Part shown: positions 1 to 7,902 of the stretch, piece by piece
Numbering within the stretch: the stretch's first letter is position 1
Layout of the letters: every line of letters begins with the position of its first letter
NCBI GenBank assembly: GCA_036660615.1
Contig: JAVXAG010000005.1
Location: forward strand, 1-31,412
Length of the DNA: 31,412 nt
DNA from: JAVXAG01 sp036660615
Lineage (GTDB): Bacteria; Bacillota; Clostridia; Peptostreptococcales; Anaerovoracaceae
Direction of reading: 5' to 3'
Program-made: the position numbers and the translations under genes
Notes under the pieces: model-generated
What the model was told of the DNA's origin: nothing
Database searches by the model: none
What the model saw: the letters and a program-made list of their open reading frames with translations, nothing else

Positions 1-1015
1 CTGGTTTTCCTTCAATAGTCTGTTTTAATCCGATCTGAAATAATGCATTTGACCAAGAGCCACATGCCTCCTGCAAAGATTTTCTAATGTCTTTCTCTAT
101 TTCCTTTTTGGTAGGCGCCCTGCCTAGCTCCCTGCTAATTTCCAAGACAGTTTCCAAATTTGCTTTGGTCTCCGCACTTATATTAAGCACCTTGTAATGG
201 CAGTTATACAGCACATTAGTATGGTGCTCTCTATTGTTTGCCTTGCGATGATCAATATATATGCCAGCAAAAGGTTTGACTCTAATCACTGGTTCAAGGC
301 CTATCTGGTGCAAAACGTTTCGCCACGAGCCACATCTGTTTATTAGTGCATATTTTATTCTATTTTCAATTTCTGTGTGCATTGGCGATCTGCCCAAAAT
401 ATTGGCTTTTTCCATGACTTTTCCCAACATTTCTTGGTATTCTTTTTCCAAATCGTCAATCTTGTATACGGTTTTTTCCGTCAACGTGATTGGATCAATG
501 GTCGCCGCTTCTATTACTTGTCCCCAATCTCCTATGAATTTTTTTAATTCATCGCAAATCTCAGGCAAATCTTTTGGATGAGGAATCTTCCCTAGTTCCA
601 AAGCTTTCTCATTTACTTCTGTCAAAAGTTCACTAATTCGCTGTCTCTCTATTTTATTTTTTTCAAGGCTTTTCCCTCCTTTTCCTGCTGATGTAGCAAG
701 TCCTGCTTCCGCCAAAGCATATGGCCATTTATCAAATCTTTTTTTTATATACTCTCTTACAACCCACAGCACTTCTTTCTGCGCCGGCGAATGATTCAGA
801 TTTGCTGCTTTCTTTCTCAATACCTCTATCAATTCATCATTAGAGAAACTATTGTATATTTCCTTGCCAGAGGGTGTAGTCAAAGAAAATATGCTATAAA
901 GCTTTGAACTTTTATCTTTCTTTTGAAACTCTTTATCTTTAATTTTATCTTCTAATCCAATCAATTCTTTTTTCAATAATACTATGCTGTTTTCTCTTTG
1001 TTTGCTCTGTTCCAT
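1..1015 (-). CDS. HNH (homing endonuclease)-associated repeat protein, C-terminus beyond window edge
   Basis: The reading frame is open from ATG at 1015 to the window edge (338 codons seen, no stop). Residues 1-40 are charged and probably coiled coil. Four repeats follow, at about 59-107, 127-172, 192-240 and 286-330. Each has a helix, an LGR-x-P-type turn and a closing GSW-x-NAL-x-QIGL motif. The clearest are CGSWRNVLHQIGLEP (228-242) and CGSWSNALFQIGLK (318-331); repeats 1 and 2 are degenerate (DKWPYALAEAGL, GDWGQVIEAATI). This matches the homing-endonuclease-associated repeat family (Pfam HNH_repeat), thought to bind DNA. No HNH nuclease motif is visible in the part present, so nuclease activity is unproven. 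GAGGTGGAA precedes the ATG. The gene lies directly behind a cobalamin riboswitch and terminator. The family is inferred from motifs, and the gene is partial. Confidence 0.75.
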   Translation of the reverse strand, partial: MEQSKQRENSIVLLKKELIGLEDKIKDKEFQKKDKSSKLYSIFSLTTPSGKEIYNSFSNDELIEVLRKKAANLNHSPAQKEVLWVVREYIKKRFDKWPYALAEAGLATSAGKGGKSLEKNKIERQRISELLTEVNEKALELGKIPHPKDLPEICDELKKFIGDWGQVIEAATIDPITLTEKTVYKIDDLEKEYQEMLGKVMEKANILGRSPMHTEIENRIKYALINRCGSWRNVLHQIGLEPVIRVKPFAGIYIDHRKANNREHHTNVLYNCHYKVLNISAETKANLETVLEISRELGRAPTKKEIEKDIRKSLQEACGSWSNALFQIGLKQTIEGKP

Positions 1016-1040
1016 TTCCACCTCAATACATTTTAACCAC

Positions 1041-1070
1041 AAAAAAACTGTAACAAAAAATTGCTACAGT
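1041..1070 (-). terminator. Intrinsic terminator between the cobalamin riboswitch and the HNH-repeat gene
   Basis: On the minus strand ACTGTA-G-CA and TG-TTACAGT form a hairpin around a T-rich loop, followed by seven T. It ends only about 26 nt before the start codon of the HNH-repeat gene and about 55 nt after the riboswitch, which fits a riboswitch-controlled attenuator. The 26 nt at 1047-1072 recur identically at 2981-3006. Confidence 0.75.
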
Positions 1071-1123
1071 CCGTATTTCTGTATTTATTCTAGACAACAC
1101 CAATAACCGTCAGTTTATCTATT

Positions 1124-1290
1124 GTTTTGTGCAGGTCTTCTGACTTAGGCTTCTTCATTTTACTTACCTTCCCAAAATTCAATTTCAGTGGTTATCAAGC
1201 AAAACTCTTCCATTACAGCGGCGGAAACCGTGCAGGACTTTGACCTGCTTCCCTCTTAGCTTCTCACTAGTTATGAGAAGAACATAAAAC
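1124..1290 (-). promoter_or_regulatory. Cobalamin (B12) riboswitch
   Basis: Read on the minus strand, the core carries GGGAAGCAGGT-CAAAGTCCTGC, then ACGGTTTCCGCCGCTGTAA, the conserved adenosylcobalamin-aptamer core. About 75 nt later comes the 3' B12 box AAGTCAGAAGACCTGC (complement of about 1131-1146). GTTTT near 1290 can pair with AAAAC near 1124 to close P1. It has its own promoter upstream and a terminator downstream, so it should lower expression of the following gene when cobalamin is plentiful. That gene is an HNH-repeat protein, not a recognisable B12 gene. Confidence 0.9.
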
Positions 1291-1309
1291 TTTTATTTCT
1301 CTTGCATAT

Positions 1310-1339
1310 AATATAACATTAATAGGATATTTCTGTCAA
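1310..1339 (-). promoter_or_regulatory. Sigma-A-type promoter for the riboswitch transcript
   Basis: TTGACA (complement of 1334-1339) and TATATT (complement of 1310-1315) are separated by 18 nt. Transcription would start near 1303, just ahead of the aptamer and downstream of the ATPase stop codon. Confidence 0.6.
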
Positions 1340-1361
1340 CACGTCTTCTTGGAATTATGAC

Positions 1362-2633
1362 TCAATCTTTCAAACATCCAATTGGCACAACAAATACTCC
1401 GTCATCTCTACGATATGCAATTTCTGTACCTGTTAAAATCATAAGGAATGATGGCTTTTTCATTTTTTCAGTGTTAATCTTTTGTTCTAATAGTAGCAAG
1501 TGCTTTGCTGCTTCCTCTATTTCCTTCGAACCTAGTTTGATTTCTACAGCTGCCCATCTTCCATCGTTAAGACAAATAACCGCATCTGCCTCAAGGTCAC
1601 TACTATCACGATAATGAAATATTTGTCCATCTATTACCTCTGAATATATGCGCAAATCTCTATCACACAATGATTCAAACAAAAAACCAAAATAATTAAA
1701 ATTATCAAGTAACCTTTCAGGCGTTAAACGCATAATCGCTGTAGCTATTGAAGGATCAACAAACTGTCTTTTTACAGAAGTGCGTATCGCAGTTTTTGAT
1801 CTCAATGAAGGATTCCATGCGGGCAAATCTTCAGTCACAAATATACGGTTAAGTGCATTAAGATATTGACTAATTGTTTTTTCTGAAAGACTTTCGTCTA
1901 CATCTCCCATAGCCATATCTCCACGTATAGTCTTAATTGTCGCTAATGTAGATATATTTCTTGCCAATGAATGTAGCAATGCACGAACCTTTACTGGACT
2001 TTTTGCTACTCCATCTATTCGAGAAATGTCCTCATTAATAATTGTTTCTGTATAATCAATTCCATGCCTTAATGATATTTTTTGGCTTTCACCAATAGAT
2101 GCTGGCCATCCACCCCTAGTAATTGCTACTGCAATCTGTTCTATTGTAAGTTGTGAAAAACTATCAATCTCTGTTTTTCCATTGAACATATCTTTTAAAG
2201 ACACCGTTCCATTTGATTCCATTGATTCATACAAACTCATTGGACGCATTGTCAATCGTGAAATACGACCAGCTCCAGTGTGTTTTACAACGTTATCCTT
2301 TGGCACCGCTGAACCAGTTAAAATAAATTGACCGACTTCTCCCCTTTGATCCACTGCAAAGCGAACCGCATCCCATAGCACTGGTGCAGTTTGCCATTCA
2401 TCAAGTAGGCGTGGCACTTCACCTTTAAGGAGCAAAGAAGGTTTTGTATCAGCTGCCTTAAGATATGACACAGCTTTATCAGGATCTTCCATATACAATT
2501 GGCTATTAGAAGCTTCTGTTGCTGTCCAAGTTTTTCCACACCATTTTGGTCCTTCAATTAATACTGCTCCGCTAGCCTCTAATCGCTCTTTTAACAATTT
2601 ATCTGCAATACGATTAATATATTTTGTTCCCAT
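1362..2633 (-). CDS. AAA_14 / DUF4143 family P-loop ATPase
   Basis: This 423-residue protein has a Walker A motif GPKWCGKT at 28-35, a Walker B-like RLLDEW at 75-80 and a sensor-like FILTGSA at 103-109, typical of the AAA_14 domain. A DUF4143-type C-terminal half follows. The end resembles a PD-(D/E)xK fold: E320 in FESL, D350 in LEADAV, and E364-I-K366. Family members are common, often solitary, in anaerobic Bacillota and Bacteroidota; their role is not settled. AAAGGAGGG sits 6 nt before the ATG, and the family length is normal. The gene has its own promoter abutting a 23-bp direct-repeat array and shows no operon partner. A nuclease role is inference only. Confidence 0.9.
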   Translation of the reverse strand: MGTKYINRIADKLLKERLEASGAVLIEGPKWCGKTWTATEASNSQLYMEDPDKAVSYLKAADTKPSLLLKGEVPRLLDEWQTAPVLWDAVRFAVDQRGEVGQFILTGSAVPKDNVVKHTGAGRISRLTMRPMSLYESMESNGTVSLKDMFNGKTEIDSFSQLTIEQIAVAITRGGWPASIGESQKISLRHGIDYTETIINEDISRIDGVAKSPVKVRALLHSLARNISTLATIKTIRGDMAMGDVDESLSEKTISQYLNALNRIFVTEDLPAWNPSLRSKTAIRTSVKRQFVDPSIATAIMRLTPERLLDNFNYFGFLFESLCDRDLRIYSEVIDGQIFHYRDSSDLEADAVICLNDGRWAAVEIKLGSKEIEEAAKHLLLLEQKINTEKMKKPSFLMILTGTEIAYRRDDGVFVVPIGCLKD

Positions 2634-2672
2634 TTTCTCACCCTCCTTTATATTCTAATCATGCATATTTTT

Positions 2673-2701
2673 ATTATACCCATAAATTCCAAAAAAATCA
2701 A
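2673..2701 (-). promoter_or_regulatory. Promoter of the AAA_14 ATPase gene
   Basis: TTGATT (complement of 2696-2701) and a perfect TATAAT (complement of 2673-2678) are 17 nt apart. The 23-bp direct-repeat array begins 2 nt upstream of the -35 box, the place where an activator or repressor would bind. Confidence 0.65.
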
Positions 2702-2703
2702 GC

Positions 2704-2950
2704 TTTTACTTCCGACATTATTGCTGTTTTACTTCCGACATTATTNNNNNNNNNNNNNNNNNNNNNNNNNNNNNNNNNNNNNNNNNNNNNNNNNNNNNNN
2801 NNNNNNNNNNNNNNNNNNNNNNNNNNNNNNNNNNNNNNNNNNNNNAAAAAAATCAAGCTTTTACTTCCGACATTATTGCTGTTTTACTTCCGACATTATT
2901 ACTGTTTTACTTCCGATATTATTGCTGTTTTACTTCCGATATTATTACTT
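2704..2950. repeat. 23-bp tandem direct-repeat array (interrupted by the scaffold gap)
   Basis: Units have a TTTTACTTCCGA core followed by CATTATT or TATTATT and GCTG or ACTG. Copies start at 2704, 2727 (cut by the gap), 2859, 2882, 2905 and 2928, with an exact 23-bp step. Because 2691-2745 equals 2846-2900, the true array is probably the four units at 2859-2950. The bases C/T at unit position 13 and G/A at position 20 vary between units. There are no spacers, so it is not CRISPR. The position just upstream of the ATPase -35 box suggests repeated protein-binding sites. Confidence 0.8.
2746..2845. other. Assembly gap of 100 N
   Basis: Exactly 100 undetermined bases. The 55 bases on the left (2691-2745) and on the right (2846-2900) are identical, so the gap probably joins overlapping contig ends and may contain no missing sequence, or only further 23-bp units. 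Confidence 0.95.
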
Positions 2951-2980
2951 CACTAAAATATTTCTTGTAATATAACAAAG

Positions 2981-3004
2981 ACTGTAACAAAAAATTGCTA
3001 CAGT
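2981..3004 (-). terminator. Probable terminator of the GNAT-to-GGDEF/HD-GYP operon
   Basis: The same hairpin as at 1047-1070 (ACTGTA-G-CA / TG-TTACAGT) lies about 37 nt beyond the stop codon of the c-di-GMP gene. The following tract on the minus strand (CTTTGTTATATT) is a weaker T-run than in the first copy, so termination may be partial. Confidence 0.55.
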
Positions 3005-3041
3005 CCATATTTATTAATTATTTTATACAGTCTAGTATTCG

Positions 3042-5588
3042 TTAGTGTATATTCCCCTCAGTCAGAGTCTCCTCTTTATCATACTGCACTTTTACCATAT
3101 CGTTTTTGACAAGATCAATAAATGTCATTGCCAAGTTAACATCAAATTGTTTGCCTGCCTGCCTGTCTAGTTCTTCCAATGCATACTCTACAGAGAAAGG
3201 ATGTTTGTACGAACGATTTGACACCATCGCATCAAATGAATCTGCTATACAAAGCATTCTTGCTGAAATAGGAATATCTTCTCCACTTATCCCTCTTGGA
3301 TATCCTTGACCATCATATCTTTCGTGATGACCAATAACTGCTGGAATTACATAGTCCAATGATGGTAGATTTCGGATAATACCAATAGAGTGCTCAACGT
3401 GCGTTTGCACAACTTCATATTCTTCTCTCGTCAATTTCCCCGGCTTGTTCAAAATATTCTCTGGTATTCCGATTTTACCAATATCATGTAAAAGCCCTGC
3501 CTCGTAGACAATTTCTACAAAGTCACTGTTCATCCCACTAGCCTTTGCAAGTTCAGTTGCATAATAAGCCACATTCTTTGAATGGTTAAAAGTATAATGA
3601 TCCTTAGTATCAATAGCTGCTGTCAACGCAAATATAGTTGGCGCATATTCAAGATAAGCGTTTTTCTTTGCATTATTATCTCCATTATTCATAACTTCAA
3701 TTTCGCCAGCCTCATAAACAAAAATACCATTTTTGCCACTGTGCTTTACTTTAAATACAGCCATATCCACATTTTCTATAAGTTCCTTTATGTTAGATGC
3801 ACAGTATGGTATTGCACAAATGCCAATACTTGCAGTCAAAATTTTCAAAGAATAATTCTTATCCTTTTTATTCATTGATCTGATTTGACAGCTAATTGAT
3901 TCAGCCAAAGCCTTGGCACCAAGCACATCATACCTAGGTAGTATTATCGCAAATTCTTTTCCGTTATTTCTCGAAACAAAACCATTCTCACCTACGCAAT
4001 TTTGAATAATCCTTGCAACTGCTCTTAATGCATTATCGCCTTCTCTTAATCCATATAACTGGTTATATAATTTAAAATCATCAATATCGATAAAAATCAA
4101 CGCAAGGGACGAGTTTTCACACTTCTTTTGTTCTTCTACCAAAGTTTCATAAAAATACTTACGATTAAGCAGTCCAGTAAGATCATCTGTGCGTGCTTCC
4201 AGATATGTTTTCTCATATAGCCTTGAATTCTTTATGGCAATAGATCCTATGCTATTAACTGAATCCAATATATTTATATCATCATAAGAAAAAGTTTTGT
4301 TTCTTATCTTGTTAGAAAGAAGAATGATTCCAACTAATTCATCACCGTCTTTTAACGGTGCAATGCATTGTATTTTTAAATCTCTTAACTGTTGTTTTTC
4401 TACTTCCCACATTGATTTGTAATAGACACTTCGTTCAAAATCATTCATCAAAATACACTTATTATTCTTTATCAACCAATTAATAGCTGGGTTATCAACT
4501 CCCAGTTTGATTGTTTTTCCTCCCAGCAAACTCGTGCTGTGTAATATTGTAAATTCCTTTTTATTTTTGTCTGGCACGCAAACGTATACTTTCTCTACGT
4601 CAATTGTCTTATGAATTACATCTACCAAATTATTCATTATATCGTCAATTTTTAGACTCATTGAAACTGCCAAGCTAAACTCTTTAAGAATTTCTGCCTG
4701 CATAGTCTCATCTTTTGTAAATAGAATATCAATAAATGATTTGATTACGCCCGAAAGAATAAGCGTGGCTGCTGTAAATAGAAATGCAATTACTAATGTT
4801 TCATTATCGTTTAAAATACCCATTTTATCATTTAGGAAATATGCCAATGGGTTTACAAAATTTGAAAATATAATTATTGATATTAATGTTGCTGTTCCAT
4901 AAATTACACCTCTAGAAACAAGAAGTGTCAATTTAAACAATCTCTGTTTATATAATGCATAGAACATAAAGAAAGCGTTAATAACTCCCGACAATACATC
5001 TGTTGGGAATCCTTTGAAGAAAGGAACCAAAGTCAATATATGCCCTATAAACAAAATCAATATGCCACAAAAAATAGGTCTGAATTGCCTAGCCGTAACC
5101 ACATCTTTTTTTATATTTTTCAAAAGAAGAATGAACATATGGAGTACCATTGCTCCAGCTGATGCAAACAGTAGCACTATAGTCCAAGGTATATCATACT
5201 GGAAGCTGACTTCGCCGCCTGCAAGCTCTACTATCTTTGGGCAAGGGATGTATATCTGCCAAACAATATTCACTATGTTATTTACTATGGTTATTAAAAG
5301 CCATATCTTCCAAAACCTATAATCTTTTGATTCGACAAAAGCATGAACAAAATTGAAAAATGCAAATGGTAGGAACATCAGTCCGACTATGGAAAGATGA
5401 AACCAAAATTCTATGCTTGGCCACATCATCATTCTCATAAATAATGATCCACCAGTCCACAGCAAAAACACCATCAATACGATTACAAATGAACGGATGG
5501 TTTTTGTTTTTTTTGCTGCCATAAATGCCAAAAACAGAAAGCTATAGCACCCAAGAGCGATTATTGAAATATAAGCATAACTACCCAT
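3042..5588 (-). CDS. Membrane GAF-GGDEF-HD-GYP protein, probable c-di-GMP phosphodiesterase
   Basis: Using ATG at 5588 (GGGGGA 8 nt upstream), the product is 848 residues. An upstream ATG at 5618 would add 10 residues and overlap more of the preceding gene. Residues 1-290 hold about eight to nine hydrophobic segments resembling a 7TM histidine-kinase-type sensor. A GAF-like region (about 305-455), GGDEF (about 465-630) and HD-GYP (about 645-835) follow. The HD-GYP residues look intact: HDIGK at 701-705, HHERYDGQGYP at 754-764. The GGDEF signature is degenerate, NGKEF at 542-546, so cyclase activity is unlikely, although DLTGLLNR and FIDIDDFK are kept; the domain may bind GTP allosterically. 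It overlaps the GH3 gene by 8 nt and ends the operon. Predicted role: c-di-GMP hydrolysis in response to a membrane or ligand signal. Confidence 0.9.
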   Translation of the reverse strand: MGSYAYISIIALGCYSFLFLAFMAAKKTKTIRSFVIVLMVFLLWTGGSLFMRMMMWPSIEFWFHLSIVGLMFLPFAFFNFVHAFVESKDYRFWKIWLLITIVNNIVNIVWQIYIPCPKIVELAGGEVSFQYDIPWTIVLLFASAGAMVLHMFILLLKNIKKDVVTARQFRPIFCGILILFIGHILTLVPFFKGFPTDVLSGVINAFFMFYALYKQRLFKLTLLVSRGVIYGTATLISIIIFSNFVNPLAYFLNDKMGILNDNETLVIAFLFTAATLILSGVIKSFIDILFTKDETMQAEILKEFSLAVSMSLKIDDIMNNLVDVIHKTIDVEKVYVCVPDKNKKEFTILHSTSLLGGKTIKLGVDNPAINWLIKNNKCILMNDFERSVYYKSMWEVEKQQLRDLKIQCIAPLKDGDELVGIILLSNKIRNKTFSYDDINILDSVNSIGSIAIKNSRLYEKTYLEARTDDLTGLLNRKYFYETLVEEQKKCENSSLALIFIDIDDFKLYNQLYGLREGDNALRAVARIIQNCVGENGFVSRNNGKEFAIILPRYDVLGAKALAESISCQIRSMNKKDKNYSLKILTASIGICAIPYCASNIKELIENVDMAVFKVKHSGKNGIFVYEAGEIEVMNNGDNNAKKNAYLEYAPTIFALTAAIDTKDHYTFNHSKNVAYYATELAKASGMNSDFVEIVYEAGLLHDIGKIGIPENILNKPGKLTREEYEVVQTHVEHSIGIIRNLPSLDYVIPAVIGHHERYDGQGYPRGISGEDIPISARMLCIADSFDAMVSNRSYKHPFSVEYALEELDRQAGKQFDVNLAMTFIDLVKNDMVKVQYDKEETLTEGNIH

Positions 5589-7227
5589 AGATATATTCCC
5601 CCGTTCCATTGTCTTCATTTATACATTGACACGCAATCAACTCACTGACTTCTCTCGAAGTAGGATTTATATTTCTTATTACCTGATTTTTTTTAATATA
5701 TCTGTCAAATGTTCCACATCTCAATACAGTAATTTCAAGTGGTTCCATACCCAATATTTTTTTCAAATCTTTATAATCGCTGTCAACATATCTAAAGTAA
5801 ACACTAAAATGTTCTCTAAGCACCTCTACAGTTGCTACCCTATTTAGAATGCTTTCAGGCTCCATTTCTATATACATGTGAAAAAACGGCTTATTCCCCG
5901 ACGTATACTCTTTTGATGCAACCCAACCTTTTATCATAAGGCCTGACAGTTTAATAACTTGTTCTATTGATGACTTTGTAATTCTAGTAAAGCCTGCAAT
6001 ATCTATAATGTCTGGAATCCTATCAATATATTCAAATCTTGGAAGTTTTATTCTATCTTTACTGCTTTCTTTTCCAATACATCTATATACATCGCCAACT
6101 CGATATCTTGCAAAAGCACCACCTTTTAAAGTTGTTATAACCAATTCATACTTTTCGCCTTGGACAACTTCGCTCATAAGACAAGTTGTTGGTTGCTTTT
6201 TATGCATTTCTTCCCATGGAATAAACTCATAAAAGCAGGCATCTGGAAATAAATACATTCCATCTCTAGACCATATTTCTGTACCAATACAAGTAGGTTC
6301 TGTACCCGCAAATATTTCCATTGGACGAATGCCCCATAGTTGCTCCAGTTCGTCTTTGTAGCACTTATTATCTGTACCCGCACACATAAATCCTTTTAAT
6401 TTAAACAAGTCTTTAGGTTGCAAGTCTCTACCTTCTTTTTTTGCTCTTTTATTGCCTTTTATCAATCTCTTTAACATGGAAATTGAACCCAAAAACTCCC
6501 ATAGTTTAGAAATTATAGGCTCATCTCCATTTTCTTTATTATTTTTGCTGCTTTTCCCAAGTGAGGATAAGCTTAAACTTACATAATATGTAACGCTTCC
6601 AACTCCAAAGAAAAAATCTATTCCCTTTTTTAGACCTAATTTAAAACCTTTTTTATTTCTCTCACTAAAAGAGAGGGTTTCAGCCTCTTTAACTGGTGGC
6701 AAAAACTCAATACTTATCTCCTCGTTTAACAATAACGGAAATATTCCTGTTGCATATGGTAGTGGTGCCAATCCATACAAAATAGTATCTTTTGGATTCA
6801 CGTCGAATTTTCCTCTTTCTTTTGCTGTAGAAAGCATCAAACAGCCTACCATATTTGTTTGATAGGTATCCAACATACTCTTTGTGTATGGTGCAACTTT
6901 TATTGGCTTTGAACCGCCTTCCCAAGTTGTTTGTAACCAAAGAATCGGTTCTGCTGGCAGCTGCTCAATATCCTTAGAAAGCAAAACATCTGCGTAATCT
7001 TCATAAGTAGTTAGTGGAACCATTCGTCTGAATTCCTCTAATGTTCTAGGAGTCGCCCCTTTTAGTATGGATTTTCCTAAACCACTATTCCCCCACAAAT
7101 GGATTTGTTCAGCCATTAGTCGCTTTTGTATTCCCATAAACTCATCAACCGTCAAGTCTAAGAATCCACAATACTCTTTCCACAGTTGTTCCGATGTGTA
7201 CTCATTTAATTTGTCCTCAAATTTCAT
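5581..7227 (-). CDS. GH3-family adenylate-forming (acyl-acid amido synthetase-like) protein
   Basis: The 548-residue product matches the GH3 family, known from plant auxin and jasmonate conjugation. Visible blocks are VPLTTYEDY (70-78), a LPAEP-x-LWLQTTWEGGSKPIKV region (90-111) at the ATP phosphate-loop position, FAGTEPTCIGTEIW in the middle, and YRVGDVYRC with FEYIDRIPDIIDIAGF in the C-terminal part. The canonical SGTT loop is replaced by TTWEGGSK, so activity may be altered. GH3 enzymes adenylate a carboxylic acid and pass it to an amine, usually an amino acid; bacterial substrates are mostly unknown. GAGAGGA precedes the ATG. It overlaps the methyltransferase-like gene by 11 nt and the c-di-GMP gene by 8 nt, so all three should be translated together. 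The substrate cannot be predicted here. Confidence 0.82.
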   Translation of the reverse strand: MKFEDKLNEYTSEQLWKEYCGFLDLTVDEFMGIQKRLMAEQIHLWGNSGLGKSILKGATPRTLEEFRRMVPLTTYEDYADVLLSKDIEQLPAEPILWLQTTWEGGSKPIKVAPYTKSMLDTYQTNMVGCLMLSTAKERGKFDVNPKDTILYGLAPLPYATGIFPLLLNEEISIEFLPPVKEAETLSFSERNKKGFKLGLKKGIDFFFGVGSVTYYVSLSLSSLGKSSKNNKENGDEPIISKLWEFLGSISMLKRLIKGNKRAKKEGRDLQPKDLFKLKGFMCAGTDNKCYKDELEQLWGIRPMEIFAGTEPTCIGTEIWSRDGMYLFPDACFYEFIPWEEMHKKQPTTCLMSEVVQGEKYELVITTLKGGAFARYRVGDVYRCIGKESSKDRIKLPRFEYIDRIPDIIDIAGFTRITKSSIEQVIKLSGLMIKGWVASKEYTSGNKPFFHMYIEMEPESILNRVATVEVLREHFSVYFRYVDSDYKDLKKILGMEPLEITVLRCGTFDRYIKKNQVIRNINPTSREVSELIACQCINEDNGTGEYIYG

Positions 7228-7801
7228 CCGCAGTTCCTCTCTTAGTCAATGTTTTAATTCCACGTAATATGCTAATTCTGTTAGGTATCAAAAAAGGTGT
7301 ATGTCTTTTATATTCATCGTAATTTGAGAAATATTTCATAAAGGTATATTTATCTTGAAATATAATGTATAAAAAATTCCAAAAGCTAAACAGCCCTCCG
7401 ATAATCATCATTTCAATTGATTCAAATAGTAAACTTAAAAACATATAAGAAAAAAATAACCAAATCACTCCTGGGTGCCTGCATATTGCATAAACACCTT
7501 TGTCATAAACTTCAGGATTCTTTTCCTCTATTATGTATGTTTCTTTAAATGGTAATGCAAAAAATAGTGTATAGATTAGCAATCCAAAGTTGACCATTGT
7601 TAGTATGAGTAATATTATGCCTTTAAATTGCAATACTAATGCCATATTACCATATTTTATTATCATCAGAATGGTTGCCATACCAAGAAGCAGAGTCCCT
7701 ATTGCAAAAGCACTCTTAAAAAATCTATTATTTATGTTAATGCTGTTCCAATCATATAAAAAAAATAGCAGAAATCCAAATGTCCCTAATATTGTCACCA
7801 T
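7217..7801 (-). CDS. Isoprenylcysteine carboxyl methyltransferase-like (ICMT/PEMT) membrane protein
   Basis: From ATG 7801 (GAGGT 9 nt upstream) the product is 194 residues with about five hydrophobic segments. The CRHPG motif at 107-111 preceded by GVY and a later YDEYKRHTP segment are features of the ICMT/PEMT-type integral membrane methyltransferase superfamily (S-adenosylmethionine-dependent in studied members). An alternative ATG at 7906 overlaps the preceding stop as ATGA, and would add 35 polar residues, but lacks a ribosome binding site. I favour 7801. The downstream GH3 gene starts inside its last codons. Methylation of a lipid or a carboxylate, perhaps the same compound handled by the GH3 enzyme, is inference. 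It could also be a reductase-like member of the same fold. Confidence 0.75.
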   Translation of the reverse strand: MVTILGTFGFLLFFLYDWNSININNRFFKSAFAIGTLLLGMATILMIIKYGNMALVLQFKGIILLILTMVNFGLLIYTLFFALPFKETYIIEEKNPEVYDKGVYAICRHPGVIWLFFSYMFLSLLFESIEMMIIGGLFSFWNFLYIIFQDKYTFMKYFSNYDEYKRHTPFLIPNRISILRGIKTLTKRGTADEI

Positions 7802-7902
7802 TATTCTAGTACCTCGTTGTTTGTTATACCCACTAATTTTAGCACATTTTATGGATATATTCAACACAATAGAAGTTTCTTTCTTTATGTTTTTCGGAAA
7901 AT

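Noticed and set aside
261..581. Plus-strand frame of 106 codons
   Set aside because: It is the shadow of the HNH-repeat gene on the opposite strand, which has the ribosome binding site and the repeat motifs.
2704..2950. Possible CRISPR array
   Set aside because: The 23-bp units are directly tandem with no spacers, and no cas gene is nearby.
2624..2975. Plus-strand open frames across the scaffold gap
   Set aside because: They run through 100 N and the tandem repeat, so the translations have no meaning.
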